DNA from: Alterluteimonas quercicellularis
GTDB taxonomy: Bacteria > Pseudomonadota > Gammaproteobacteria > Xanthomonadales > Xanthomonadaceae
Reading direction: 5' to 3'
DNA: 64,000 nt
NCBI RefSeq assembly: GCF_021191635.1
Contig: NZ_JAIWPR010000026.1
Span: 26,783 to 90,782 of the forward strand
Part shown: one piece after another, positions 27,357 to 35,534 of the stretch
How the letters are laid out: each line of letters begins with the position of its first letter
How positions within the stretch are numbered: position 1 is the first letter of the stretch
Position numbers and translations under genes: made by a program
Notes under the pieces: generated by a model
Seen by the model: only the letters and a program-made list of their open reading frames with translations
What the model was told of the DNA's origin: nothing
Databases searched by the model: none

Positions 27357-27800
27357 ATGGGCCTGTTCTCCAAGATCTCCGACCGCATCTTCGGTCGCAA
27401 GACCGCACCCGCACAGCCGCCGGCCGCCACCCGGAAGCCCGAGGCCGTGATCTTCACCGGCAGCGAGCACGATCCCAAGGTGTCGCCGCCCGCGCGGAAT
27501 CCCGCGCCGCCCGCCGCGCCCGCGCCGTCGCCGGCCGCCGGGCCGGTGGACGTGGAGGCCGTGCTGAGCGGCCTGGCCGCGGAGAAGGGCGGCAAGAGCG
27601 ACTGGCGCCATTCCATCGTCGACCTGCTGAAGCTGCTCGACCTCGATTCCAGCCTCGACGCCCGCAAGGAGCTGGCCGCCGAGCTCGGCGTGGACGCCGG
27701 TGCGCACGGCAGCGCCGAGCAGAACATCGCGCTGCACAAGGCGGTGATGCGCAAGCTCGCCGAGAACGGCGGCAAGGTGCCGGACGACCTGAAGGACTGA
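27357..27800 (+). CDS. DUF3597 domain protein
   Basis: 147 residues. The N-terminus MGLFSKISDRIFGRK and the C-terminal block SDWRHSIVDLLKLLDLDSSLDARKELAAELG, HKAVMRKLAENGGKVPDDLKD are diagnostic of DUF3597, a small LysM-less relative of BON/LysM (YgaU-like) proteins. A Pro/Ala linker of about 40 residues joins the two parts. AGGAG ten bases upstream supports the ATG. Function unknown; it is a single gene. Confidence 0.85.
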   Translation: MGLFSKISDRIFGRKTAPAQPPAATRKPEAVIFTGSEHDPKVSPPARNPAPPAAPAPSPAAGPVDVEAVLSGLAAEKGGKSDWRHSIVDLLKLLDLDSSLDARKELAAELGVDAGAHGSAEQNIALHKAVMRKLAENGGKVPDDLKD

Positions 27801-28037
27801 GCCGCGGCGGCGGTGGCGCTCCGGCGCCGCCGTGCGCCGACGTCGTACCCCGCGCCCCGGCCCCCCCCACGAGCCGGGGCGCCTGCCTGGCCGGATCCCC
27901 GGCGCGCCGCCCGTTCGATGGCGCGCGCCGACGGCAGACACCGAATCCGCCCCCCGGCCGCGTTACGATGCGGCACTCCCCCGGTCGCCCCCTAGCCCCC
28001 GCATGAAGGCCCGCCCCTCCGACGCATCGCCGGCGGC

Positions 28038-28904
28038 ATGACCATGTCGCGTCGTGCGGTGGCGGGGGCCGAGCCCCCGATCGAACGCCTGCAGCCGTGG
28101 ATCGCCGCGCTCCTGAGCGCGCTGTGGCATCTGCTGTTCCTGCTGCTGCTGATGTCGTCCCCGGAGGTCGTCGTGACCGCGCCGCAAGGCGCCGCCGCCG
28201 GCAGCCGCATGGTCGTGGATTTCGTCGGCGTGGCGCCGCCGCAACCCGCGCACGCCTCGCCCGCCCCGCCCCGTCCCCGCCAGCCGGCGCCCCGGCCGGA
28301 GCCCGACGCCGCCGAACCCGCCCCTGCGGAATCCCGCCTCCAGACCACGCGGGTCGTCCGCGCCGACGAGCCCGTGCCGGAACCCCTGCCGCGCCCGAGC
28401 CCGCCGGCGCCGGCACCGCCCGAGGTTCCGGACGCCGCGCCCCAGGCCCAGGCGCCCGCCGCCAGCGCGCCCCCGACCACCCAGCGCCGCGCGCACGTCT
28501 GGGGCCAGCCGCCGGGCATGCTCCCGCAAGAGACCGCTCCCGCGAACGCGGGCATGGCCCGCAGCCCCGCCGTTGACCGCGGCCGCGGCCGCGACGTGTC
28601 CTCCTCCGGCCCCAGCCTGGAGGTGGGCGGCTACCAGGTCCTCTACGACCAGCGCAGCGAAGCCCGGCTGCGCGCCTGGAAGGACCAGGGCATGACCGAA
28701 CTCTTCCTGCCCCTGCCCGGCACCCGGCAGTACATGGTCTGCCCGCTGGAGACCGCGCTCCGGCGCGAATCCGGCCCCTGCCGCCTGCTCGACCCGGACG
28801 ACCCGGAGATGGCCGCCATCGGCGACGCGCGCGAGGTCATCAACATGCAGCGGGTCTACCGGCGCGGCGAGGTGGTCTGGCGCGGCCCGGGGCCGTACCG
28901 GTAG
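28038..28904 (+). CDS. Pro-rich membrane-anchored protein, TonB/TolA-like layout
   Basis: 288 residues. A single transmembrane segment near 20-40 (WIAALLSALWHLLFLLLLMSS) is followed by about 120 residues dominated by Pro and Ala (PAPPRPRQPAPRPEPDA), then a C-terminal globular domain (VGGYQVLYDQRSEARLRAWK, FLPLPGTRQYMVCPLETALRRESGPCRLL). The layout matches TonB/TolA-type energy transducers, in which the Pro-rich arm spans the periplasm. The C-terminal domain is not recognised as TonB_C, and no ExbB/ExbD gene is near. A second ATG lies six bases in. Confidence 0.7.
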   Translation: MTMSRRAVAGAEPPIERLQPWIAALLSALWHLLFLLLLMSSPEVVVTAPQGAAAGSRMVVDFVGVAPPQPAHASPAPPRPRQPAPRPEPDAAEPAPAESRLQTTRVVRADEPVPEPLPRPSPPAPAPPEVPDAAPQAQAPAASAPPTTQRRAHVWGQPPGMLPQETAPANAGMARSPAVDRGRGRDVSSSGPSLEVGGYQVLYDQRSEARLRAWKDQGMTELFLPLPGTRQYMVCPLETALRRESGPCRLLDPDDPEMAAIGDAREVINMQRVYRRGEVVWRGPGPYR

Positions 28905-29021
28905 GCGGGCGGGCGCCGCTCGATCGAGCGACGCCGGGCCACCGGAGCATCGCAGGCGCGGGGACGCAGCCGAGGGGGATTCGGATCGCGCGGCGGGTGC
29001 CGGCGGACCCGGCCGCGCGGC

Positions 29022-30464
29022 TCAGGCGATCAGCGGCCGTGCCGCCGCGGGCTGCCGGCCGCGCTCGCGCGGCAGCGCCGACCAGGCGCGCGCCATCCGC
29101 CGCACGGCCTCCACCAGCTGCGCCTCCGGCTTGGCGTAGGGAATCCGCAGCCAGCGGTCGAAGCCGCCTTCGACGCCGAACACCGGGCCGGGCGCCAGGT
29201 GCACGCCGTCGCGTTCCAGGTCCGCGGCCAGCCGTGTCGCGCTGCCGTGCGGCAACCGCACCCACAGGCTCAGGCCGCCGTCGGGCAGGCGGAAGCGCCA
29301 GTCCGGCAACTGCGTGCGCAGGGCCTGCGCCAGCGCGTCGCGCTGCCGGCGCACCTGCGCGCGGCGGGTCGCGAACACCGCCTCGGCATCGATCAGTTCC
29401 GCCACCACCAGCTGGTCGAGCAGCGAACTGCCGAGGTCCAGCTGCACGCGCGCGGTGACCAGGCGCTCGACCAGCGCCTGCGGCGCGCGGATCCAGCCCA
29501 CCCGCAGGCCGCCCCAGCACAGCTTCGATGCGCTGCCGACGGTGATGGCCCCGGGCGAGAAGGCGGCGAACGGCGCCGGCATCGGCGCCTCCGACAGTCG
29601 CGTCGCCTGCAGGGTCTCGTCGACGATGGCCTGCGTGCCCGCCGCCTCCAGCGCGGCGGCGTAGCGCGCGCGCTGCGCCTCGTCCATCAGGAAGCCGGTG
29701 GGATTGTGGAAATCGGCGATGACGTAGGCCATCCGCGGCGCGGCCTCGCGCAGCGTGGCCTCGATGCCGTCGAGGTCCCAGCCGGTGTCGCCGAGCGGAT
29801 CGCCCAGCGGCGCGCCGACCAACCGCGCACCGCCGACCGTCAGCGCGCCCATCGCGTTCGGGTAGCCCGGCGTGTCCACGAGGATGCGGTCGCCCGGCCG
29901 CGACAGCATGCGCGCGACGATGGCCAGCGCCGACAGCGCGCCGGAGGCCACGACGATCTGGCCGGCGCTCGTCGGCAGGCCGCGCCGCGCGTACATCGCC
30001 GCGATGCGCGCCTGCAGCGCCGGCAGGCCGGACGGCAGGTAGCCGTCGCCCGACAGGTAGGCCGGCAGCGCGGCGACCGCACGCGCATACGCGGCCGCGG
30101 TGCCCGGCGTCGCCGCGCCCGCGGCGCAGGTCAGGTCGATCGCCCCGTCGGCGACCTTCGCCGCGCCCAGCGCGTGGTCGTGCGCCCGCCGCCGCTCCAT
30201 CGGGACCGTCGCGAAGGTGCCCGCGCCCTGGCGCGCGCTGGCGTAGCCGGCCGCGACCAGTTCCCCGTAGGCACGGGTGACGGTGTTGCGCGACACGCCG
30301 AGCGCGGCGGCGACCAGCCGCTCGCTGGGCAGGCGCGTGTCGATCGGGATGCGGCCGTCGCCGATCAGCTCCTGCAGCGCCAGGCACAGGCCGCGATAGG
30401 CCGGGGCGCGGTCCAGCCGGCCGACCAGCGTGGCGAGGCGTTCGGGGGCGAGCGATCGCTGCAT
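29022..30464 (-). CDS. MocR-type regulator (GntR HTH fused to PLP aminotransferase domain)
   Basis: 480 residues. An N-terminal GntR winged helix (RLPSERLVAAALGVSRNTVTRAYGELVAAGY, about residues 37-67) is joined to a fold-type I aminotransferase domain with VGSASKLCWGGLRVGWI carrying the PLP-binding Lys. MocR proteins use PLP as an effector-sensing cofactor, not for catalysis. The divergent neighbour encodes a YczE-type membrane protein, a pairing often seen for MocR regulators. An inverted repeat between them is the probable operator. Confidence 0.87.
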   Translation of the reverse strand: MQRSLAPERLATLVGRLDRAPAYRGLCLALQELIGDGRIPIDTRLPSERLVAAALGVSRNTVTRAYGELVAAGYASARQGAGTFATVPMERRRAHDHALGAAKVADGAIDLTCAAGAATPGTAAAYARAVAALPAYLSGDGYLPSGLPALQARIAAMYARRGLPTSAGQIVVASGALSALAIVARMLSRPGDRILVDTPGYPNAMGALTVGGARLVGAPLGDPLGDTGWDLDGIEATLREAAPRMAYVIADFHNPTGFLMDEAQRARYAAALEAAGTQAIVDETLQATRLSEAPMPAPFAAFSPGAITVGSASKLCWGGLRVGWIRAPQALVERLVTARVQLDLGSSLLDQLVVAELIDAEAVFATRRAQVRRQRDALAQALRTQLPDWRFRLPDGGLSLWVRLPHGSATRLAADLERDGVHLAPGPVFGVEGGFDRWLRIPYAKPEAQLVEAVRRMARAWSALPRERGRQPAAARPLIA

Positions 30465-30482
30465 GCGGGCCACTATCCCACG

Positions 30483-30507
30483 ATTGGCGCTATCGGAAAG
30501 GGCCAAT
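30483..30507. promoter_or_regulatory. Candidate MocR operator
   Basis: ATTGGC (30483-30488) and GCCAAT (30502-30507) form a perfect inverted repeat with a 13-base spacer between the divergent mocR-type gene and the yczE-like gene. The position fits autoregulation plus control of the transporter. Inference from symmetry. Confidence 0.5.
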
Positions 30508-30526
30508 CCTGCGCATCGTGGCCCCC

Positions 30527-31225
30527 ATGCCCCCCGCCGGCACGCCCGCCCCGTCCCTCGCCAACCTCGGCCCGCTCGCCCAGTTGCGGGCCGGCCGCCT
30601 GCCCGAACGCCTGATCCGGCTGCTGCTCGGCCTGTGGCTCTACGGGCTGGCGATCGCGCTGATGATCCAGGCCGCCGTCGGCGCCGCGCCCTGGGACGTC
30701 TTTCACCTCGGTCTGGTCCGCCACGTGCCCGGTTCGTTCGGCATGGTGATGGTCGTCGCCTCGCTGGCGATCCTGCTGGCCTGGATCCCGCTGCGGCAGA
30801 TGCCGGGCCTGGGCACGCTGGCGAACACCTTCCTGATCGGCCCGTTCGCCGACCTGCACCTGGCCTGGCTGCCCGCGCCCGAGGGCCTGGCGCTGCGCTG
30901 GGTCTACATGCTGGCCGGCGTGTTCGCCTGCGCCTTCGCCACCGCGCTGTACGTCGGTGCGCAACTGGGGCCGGGCCCGCGCGACGGCCTGATGACCGGC
31001 CTGGCGCGCCGCACCGGCTGGTCGATCCGCCTCGTGCGCACCGGCATCGAAGTCACCGCGCTGGCGATCGGCGTCCTGCTCGGCGGCACCGCCGGCCTGG
31101 GCACCCTGGTGTTCGCCTTCGGCGTCGGCCCGCTGACCCAGCGCTTCCTGCGCTGGCTGACGGTGCCGCTGGCGCCATGCCCCACCACGCCATCGGACGC
31201 GCCCGCCGCGCGCGACTGTCCGTAG
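30527..31225 (+). CDS. YczE/YitT-type membrane protein
   Basis: 232 residues with five to six transmembrane segments. It contains GLWLYGLAIALMIQAAVGAAPWDVFHLGL and ALYVGAQLGPGPRDGLMTGLARRTG, the family signature of YczE-like membrane proteins (the GPGPRDGLM motif). It is divergent from and probably controlled by the MocR gene. A transport role is assumed, substrate unknown. The ATG was preferred over a GTG nine bases upstream. Its TAG stop lies in a REP-like element. Confidence 0.8.
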   Translation: MPPAGTPAPSLANLGPLAQLRAGRLPERLIRLLLGLWLYGLAIALMIQAAVGAAPWDVFHLGLVRHVPGSFGMVMVVASLAILLAWIPLRQMPGLGTLANTFLIGPFADLHLAWLPAPEGLALRWVYMLAGVFACAFATALYVGAQLGPGPRDGLMTGLARRTGWSIRLVRTGIEVTALAIGVLLGGTAGLGTLVFAFGVGPLTQRFLRWLTVPLAPCPTTPSDAPAARDCP

Positions 31226-31287
31226 GAGCGCGCTTGCGCGCGACGGACTCGCGAGGAAATGCCGGTCGCGCGCGAGCGCGCTCCTAC
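31222..31287. repeat. Inverted pair of REP-like elements
   Basis: Elements at 31222-31244 and, inverted, at 31265-31287. The left one supplies the TAG stop of the YczE-like gene. The right one supplies the TAG stop of the convergent TraB/DUF5694-like gene on the other strand. Confidence 0.88.
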
Positions 31288-32336
31288 AGCACCTGCAGGG
31301 CGTCGACGATCTCCACGCCCTGCATCCGCCCGAGCCAGTCGTCGAACCACGGCTTGTGCGAGGCGCCGACGATCGACAGCACGCGGGCGCCCGGGCGCTC
31401 GCGGAAGGCGGCGCGGACGTTGGCGACCATGCGCAGGTTGCGGACCTCCCAGCCGGCCACCCAGATCTGCGGGTAGCCTGCGGCCGACCGCGCACGCAAC
31501 GAGGCGCTGACGTTGACCTCCGACAGCGCCTGCAGGTGCGCCGGATCGTTGACGTAGCGGTACAGCGGCAGCAGGTCGGGAGCGCGCGCAAGCGCGCGCT
31601 CCTGTTCGATGCGCGCCTCCAGCACCCCTCGGCCCGCCTTCCAGGCCGCCTCGACCTCGCGGCCGAAGGCCTGCACGTCCTCGACGTCCATGTTGTCGCC
31701 GGTGTGGTCGTCGGTGGCGTGGACCCGCTGCAGGCCCAGCCGCGCCGCCAGGACGGCGGCGATCCGGTAGTCCTCGTTGTTGCGCGTGCCGATCTGCGCG
31801 AGCAGCGCCACGAGCGCATCGTCCAGGCCGTCGCCGGCGCGGCGCTCAGCCTCGGGCAGCTGCAGCCATTGCACGTAGGCCGAGGCGCGGTCGTGGGCCG
31901 CCAGGAACAGCGCGGCCAGGCGGCGGCGCTGCGCCGGCGACGGCTGCGCGGGCCAGGCCTTCAGCGTGGTGTCGATCCCGGCCAGCGCGGCGGGCACGTC
32001 GAGGCCGGTGGCGGCGCGGGCGGCCTCGGTGCCGGCGCAGTAGTCGGCGCCGTACTTCTCCGGGTGGCGTGCGGCGAGATCGCACTCCTCGCCGGACAGC
32101 GCCTCGATGGTGATGACGTCGGGGCGGAATGCCGCCAGCCGGTCCAGCAGGCCCGACAGCGCCGCCGGGTCGAAGCCCTCCGGCAGCTCGCTCAGGTGCA
32201 CCGTGCCCAGCACCAGCACCTGCGCGCGCGGACCGGTCATGTCGCGATCGAGCGCGCCCAGGTCGACCTGCGCCTGCGCCGCCAGCGGAGCGGCCAGCGC
32301 CAGCCCCGCGATCCACTTCGCCCAACGTGTGCCCAT
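31284..32336 (-). CDS. TraB/DUF5694-like secreted protein
   Basis: 350 residues. The signal peptide is MGTRWAKWIAGLALAAPLAAQAQ. VLVLGTVHLSELPEGF resembles the GTxH motif near the start of TraB/PrgY-like proteins, and VLSIVGASHKPWFDDWL near the C-terminus resembles the conserved GxxH of the same fold. Between them are an EAL(S)GEECDLA segment and a long helical region. These proteins share a haem-binding/erythromycin-esterase-like (Tiki) metalloprotease fold; catalysis here is unproven. An internal palindrome at 31579-31602 encodes ERALARA. The stop codon is part of a REP-like element. Confidence 0.75.
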   Translation of the reverse strand: MGTRWAKWIAGLALAAPLAAQAQVDLGALDRDMTGPRAQVLVLGTVHLSELPEGFDPAALSGLLDRLAAFRPDVITIEALSGEECDLAARHPEKYGADYCAGTEAARAATGLDVPAALAGIDTTLKAWPAQPSPAQRRRLAALFLAAHDRASAYVQWLQLPEAERRAGDGLDDALVALLAQIGTRNNEDYRIAAVLAARLGLQRVHATDDHTGDNMDVEDVQAFGREVEAAWKAGRGVLEARIEQERALARAPDLLPLYRYVNDPAHLQALSEVNVSASLRARSAAGYPQIWVAGWEVRNLRMVANVRAAFRERPGARVLSIVGASHKPWFDDWLGRMQGVEIVDALQVL

Positions 32337-32447
32337 GCGGAATCCTCGCGATGCATTGGCCTGGATTCTCGACGGCCACGCGGACGCGCGGCCCGTGTCG
32401 TTGGATGGGGTGCCTTTCCGCACCCGGCGAAAGCGCCCGCGGGCCCG

Positions 32448-32786
32448 CTACCCGTGCCGCCAGGGCCAACGCCACCACGGCGGCCCGGCATCGGACACGT
32501 CGCGGTAGCGCGACGTGCGCGGGCACAGCCATGCGTGGCGCGTCTTGCCCTCGCCGCGCAGGTGGTCCAGCGCGGCCAGGAACAGCGGATGCCGCAGGTC
32601 CGCGGCCCTCAGGTAGCGCGGCCGGCCGCGCCGCTCGGCGCGCAGGAAGTGCGCTTCGCACGCATCCTCGACGTAGCTGCGCGCCACGAAGCACAGCGCG
32701 CCGTCGGTGAAGCGGTAGATGTCGTACTCGTAGTGGTAGCCGTCTTCTTCGCTTTCGTCGACGTGGCGGGTGCGTTCGGCGTACAT
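32448..32786 (-). CDS. Small hypothetical protein
   Basis: 112 residues, rich in Arg, Tyr and His, with no signal peptide. The sequence YHYEYDIYRFTDGALCFVARSYVEDACEAHFLR looks like a beta-rich domain, followed by WLCPRTSRYRDV and a Trp-rich end. A start 18 bases upstream is possible. Not recognised. It is a single small gene between two oppositely spaced minus-strand genes. Confidence 0.55.
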   Translation of the reverse strand: MYAERTRHVDESEEDGYHYEYDIYRFTDGALCFVARSYVEDACEAHFLRAERRGRPRYLRAADLRHPLFLAALDHLRGEGKTRHAWLCPRTSRYRDVSDAGPPWWRWPWRHG

Positions 32787-32840
32787 GGCGCGACGATACG
32801 GCAACGCCCCATGCCGCGTATCGCATGCAGGCGCGCGTGC

Positions 32841-33290
32841 CTACTCCGGCAGCCATCCGGACGCATAGGGCGGACCGCAACGCTCCGCGACCGCGGGGTA
32901 CTGCCGCTCCGCGAAATCCCGGGACATCTCGCCGCCGCCGAAACGGATGGGCCGGCCGAAGGGGTAGACCCTGCCGCTGTGCGCGTTGCGCAGGACGGGG
33001 CCGGACGCGTCGCGGCCCAGTTCGGTCCCCCGATGCCAGAGGACCGTCAGGGCACCGTGGCCGGAGCGCCCGGCCACCCTGACGCAGCCGCGATCGACCA
33101 CCAGGCTGCCCGAGTAGGCGGCGGTGAGACGGACCTCTTCGAGGCCGGTCGCAGGCGGATCGAGCAGCGGCAGGAAGACCGCGCCATCGGGCGATGCCGT
33201 GCGGCAGCCGGCGACCGCCGACGCAACGAATGCGAACAGCGCGAACCGGCCCATTGCCGGCTTCCATCTCTCCCAGGCGTCCATACTCAT
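32841..33290 (-). CDS. Small lipoprotein, translationally coupled to arr
   Basis: 149 residues from the ATG that overlaps the stop of the upstream Arr gene (ATGA). The signal peptide ends at VAGC (Cys29), a lipobox. An internal ATG at 33254 would give a shorter signal peptide. The mature part (SGSLVVDRGCVRVAGRSGHGALTVLWHRGTEL) is probably beta-rich. Not recognised. Coupling to the ADP-ribosyltransferase may be accidental or may mark a small operon. Confidence 0.68.
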   Translation of the reverse strand: MSMDAWERWKPAMGRFALFAFVASAVAGCRTASPDGAVFLPLLDPPATGLEEVRLTAAYSGSLVVDRGCVRVAGRSGHGALTVLWHRGTELGRDASGPVLRNAHSGRVYPFGRPIRFGGGEMSRDFAERQYPAVAERCGPPYASGWLPE

Positions 33291-33688
33291 TCCTCGATCG
33301 GCTCGATGCCTTCGCGTTCGAGGCGCTCGAGCAGCGCATGCATCTCCGCGAGCCGGTCCGGCGAATGGCCCTGCCAGTCGGCGACTTTGCCGACGACGCG
33401 GAACGGCTCCCGGGAACGGTACGACTTCGTGGGATTGCCGGCGAACCGCTTGTCGGTCAGGTTCGGATCGTCCTCGATCGCGCCGGTCGGCTCCACGATG
33501 TAGATCCGGCCCCGCCCCGCGCCGGCGGCCAGTTCGGCGCCCCAGATGGCCGCATCCAGCGTGGCCGACAAGTACACGAACCGTCCCGGCTTTCCCTTGC
33601 CATAGTTGGACGCATGGCCCGGTGCGATCAGGTCGCCCGTTTCCAGGTCGGCCTTGGTGCCGTGGTAGTACGCCTGTGCATCGCGCAT
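33287..33688 (-). CDS. arr: Rifampin ADP-ribosyltransferase (Arr family)
   Basis: 133 residues, the usual Arr length. YYHGTKADLETGDLI at the N-terminus carries the NAD-binding His and Gly, followed by SNYGKGKPGRFVYLSATLDAAIWGAELA, GRGRIYIVEPTGAIEDDPNLTDKRFAGNPTKSYRSREPFRVVG and the final WQGHSPDRL. These match Arr enzymes, which inactivate rifamycins by ADP-ribosylating the C23 hydroxyl. There is no integron or IS context and composition matches the chromosome. The gene is followed by a coupled lipoprotein gene. Activity on rifampin is predicted by family, not shown. Confidence 0.92.
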   Translation of the reverse strand: MRDAQAYYHGTKADLETGDLIAPGHASNYGKGKPGRFVYLSATLDAAIWGAELAAGAGRGRIYIVEPTGAIEDDPNLTDKRFAGNPTKSYRSREPFRVVGKVADWQGHSPDRLAEMHALLERLEREGIEPIEE

Positions 33689-33787
33689 CGCATCGCCTCC
33701 GCTTGCCTGCCCGTTCGGCAGGGCGGCGATGCTGCGCCCCGCCGGGGCCCTTGCCGCAAGCCCCCCGGCGTTGTATACATTCGTTGT

Positions 33788-33820
33788 GGGGAGGCGCAGG
33801 GCGCCTCCCCTTTCGTTTCT
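33788..33820. terminator. Hairpin with T-rich tail
   Basis: GGGGAGGCGC (33788-33797) pairs perfectly with GCGCCTCCCC (33801-33810) across an AGG loop. The + strand continues TTTCGTTTCT. It looks like an intrinsic terminator for rightward transcription, although both flanking genes run leftwards. On the minus strand it lies just after the acyl-CoA ligase stop and may act there as a Rho-independent stem without a perfect T-run. Confidence 0.55.
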
Positions 33821-33848
33821 GGGTCTCCGGCGCCCGCGGCAGAGGTCT

Positions 33849-35375
33849 TCACGACGCCCCGCGCAGCTCCCGCTTGAGCAGCTTGCCGCTCTGGTTGCGC
33901 GGCAGCGACGGGACGAAGCGCACCGTCTTGGGTACCTTGAACGGCGCCAGCCGCGCCTTGACGTGCGCGATCACGTCCTCAGCGCTCGGCGCGGGCGCAT
34001 CCTCGCGCAGCACCACCACCGCGGTCACCGCCTCGATCCAGCGCGGGTCCGGCGTGCCGACCACCGCCACCTCGGCCACCGCCGGATGGGTGTAGATGGC
34101 ATCCTCCACCTCGCGCGAGGCGACCAGCACGCCGCCGGTGTTGATGACGTCCTTGATCCGGTCCACCACCGTCACGTAGCCCTCCGCATCGCGGACCACC
34201 AGGTCGCCGGAGTGGAACCAGCCGTCGCGGAAGGCCTCGGCGGTGGCCTCGGGATCGTTCCAGTAGCCGCCGCACAGCTGCGGCGAGCGGTAGAGGATTT
34301 CCCCGGGTTCCCCGTCGGCGACATCGAGCCCCTGGTCGTCGACCACGCGCGCCTCCACGAACAGCACCGGCCGCCCGCACGATGCCGGCCGCGCCGCGTG
34401 CTCGTCCGGCTGCAGCACCGTCGCCAGCGGGCCGATCTCCGACTGCCCGAAGCAGTTGTAGAAGCCCACGTTCGGCAGCCGCGCGCGCAGGCGCTCCAGC
34501 ACCGTCACCGGCATGATCGACGCGCCGTACTGCGCCTTGCGCAGCGAGGACAGGTCGCGCCGGTCCAGGTCCGGGTGGCCGGCCAGCGGCACCCACACCG
34601 TCGGCGCCAGGAACAGCGAGCCGATCCGCTCGGCCTCGACGAGTGCCAGGATGCGCGGGATGTCGGGCGAAGCCAGCAGGCGCACGCTCGCCCCCACCGC
34701 CAGATACGGCAACAGGAACACGTGCATCGCCGCGGAATGGTAGAGCGGCATGCAGACCAGCGGCGCGTCGTCCTCTTGCAGCCCGAGCGCGACGATCGCC
34801 GAGACGTACTCATGCACCAGCGCCCCGTGGGTCATCATCGCGCCCTTCGGCCGCGACGTGGTGCCGGAGGTGTACAGCAGCTGCGCCAGATCGCCTTCCG
34901 CGGGCGTCGCGGCCAACGCCGGCGGTTCGCCATCACCGCGCGCATGTACGAGCAAGGTGCCCTCGTCGTCGCGAAGCGGCACCACGTGCGCCACGCCCAG
35001 CGCCTCGCCCACCGGCGCGAACGCGGGCATCAGCGCCGGATCGACCAGCGCCGCCCGCGCGCCGGACTGCCCGACCAGGTAGGACAGCTCGTCGCCGCGC
35101 AGCGCGTAGTTGATCGGCACGTGCACCAGCCCGGCCCGCGCGCAGGCGAGGAAGCCGAGCGCATAGGCATCGGAATTGGTGCCGAAGGCCGCGACGCAGT
35201 CGCCGGGCGACAGGCCCAACCCGAGCAGATGCGCCGCCGCGCGGCTCACCGCATCGTCCAGCGCCCGGTAGGTCCACACGCGGTCCTCGAAGCGCAGCGC
35301 GACGCGCCCGGGGAAACGCGTCGCGCTGCGGCGCAGGACGCCATCGACGGTACTGGCTCGGGGATCGGTCGTCAT
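33849..35375 (-). CDS. AMP-forming acyl-CoA synthetase (fatty-acid ligase type)
   Basis: 508 residues, adenylate-forming superfamily. The P-loop motif is LLYTSGTTSRPKGAMMTH near 165-182, then YNCFGQSEIG (A4), GWFHSGDLVVRDAEGYVTVVDRIKDVI (A7-A8, with the hinge Asp) and NQSGKLLKREL (A10, catalytic Lys). This matches long-chain or aromatic acyl-CoA ligases of the FadD13 type. The exact acyl substrate is unknown. It stands alone without fad or biosynthetic partners. Confidence 0.87.
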   Translation of the reverse strand: MTTDPRASTVDGVLRRSATRFPGRVALRFEDRVWTYRALDDAVSRAAAHLLGLGLSPGDCVAAFGTNSDAYALGFLACARAGLVHVPINYALRGDELSYLVGQSGARAALVDPALMPAFAPVGEALGVAHVVPLRDDEGTLLVHARGDGEPPALAATPAEGDLAQLLYTSGTTSRPKGAMMTHGALVHEYVSAIVALGLQEDDAPLVCMPLYHSAAMHVFLLPYLAVGASVRLLASPDIPRILALVEAERIGSLFLAPTVWVPLAGHPDLDRRDLSSLRKAQYGASIMPVTVLERLRARLPNVGFYNCFGQSEIGPLATVLQPDEHAARPASCGRPVLFVEARVVDDQGLDVADGEPGEILYRSPQLCGGYWNDPEATAEAFRDGWFHSGDLVVRDAEGYVTVVDRIKDVINTGGVLVASREVEDAIYTHPAVAEVAVVGTPDPRWIEAVTAVVVLREDAPAPSAEDVIAHVKARLAPFKVPKTVRFVPSLPRNQSGKLLKRELRGAS

Positions 35376-35534
35376 GGTGCGAGGCTAGTCGCGTGGCCGT
35401 TCCGCCGTCGAGACGCGATGCAGCACGTCGATGGCGACGAAGCGCGTCGACGACGCCGGTGCGATCCGGCGCCTGTCCCGTTCCGCGACGCGATTGCCCT
35501 TCGCCCCATCCCCGGCCCGATTCGCCTCGGACCC

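Noticed and set aside
23518..27414. Very long open reading frame on the minus strand across several plus-strand genes
   Set aside because: It is antisense to the 590-residue protein and the membrane protein, has low-complexity composition typical of GC-rich shadow frames, and lacks a ribosome-binding site.
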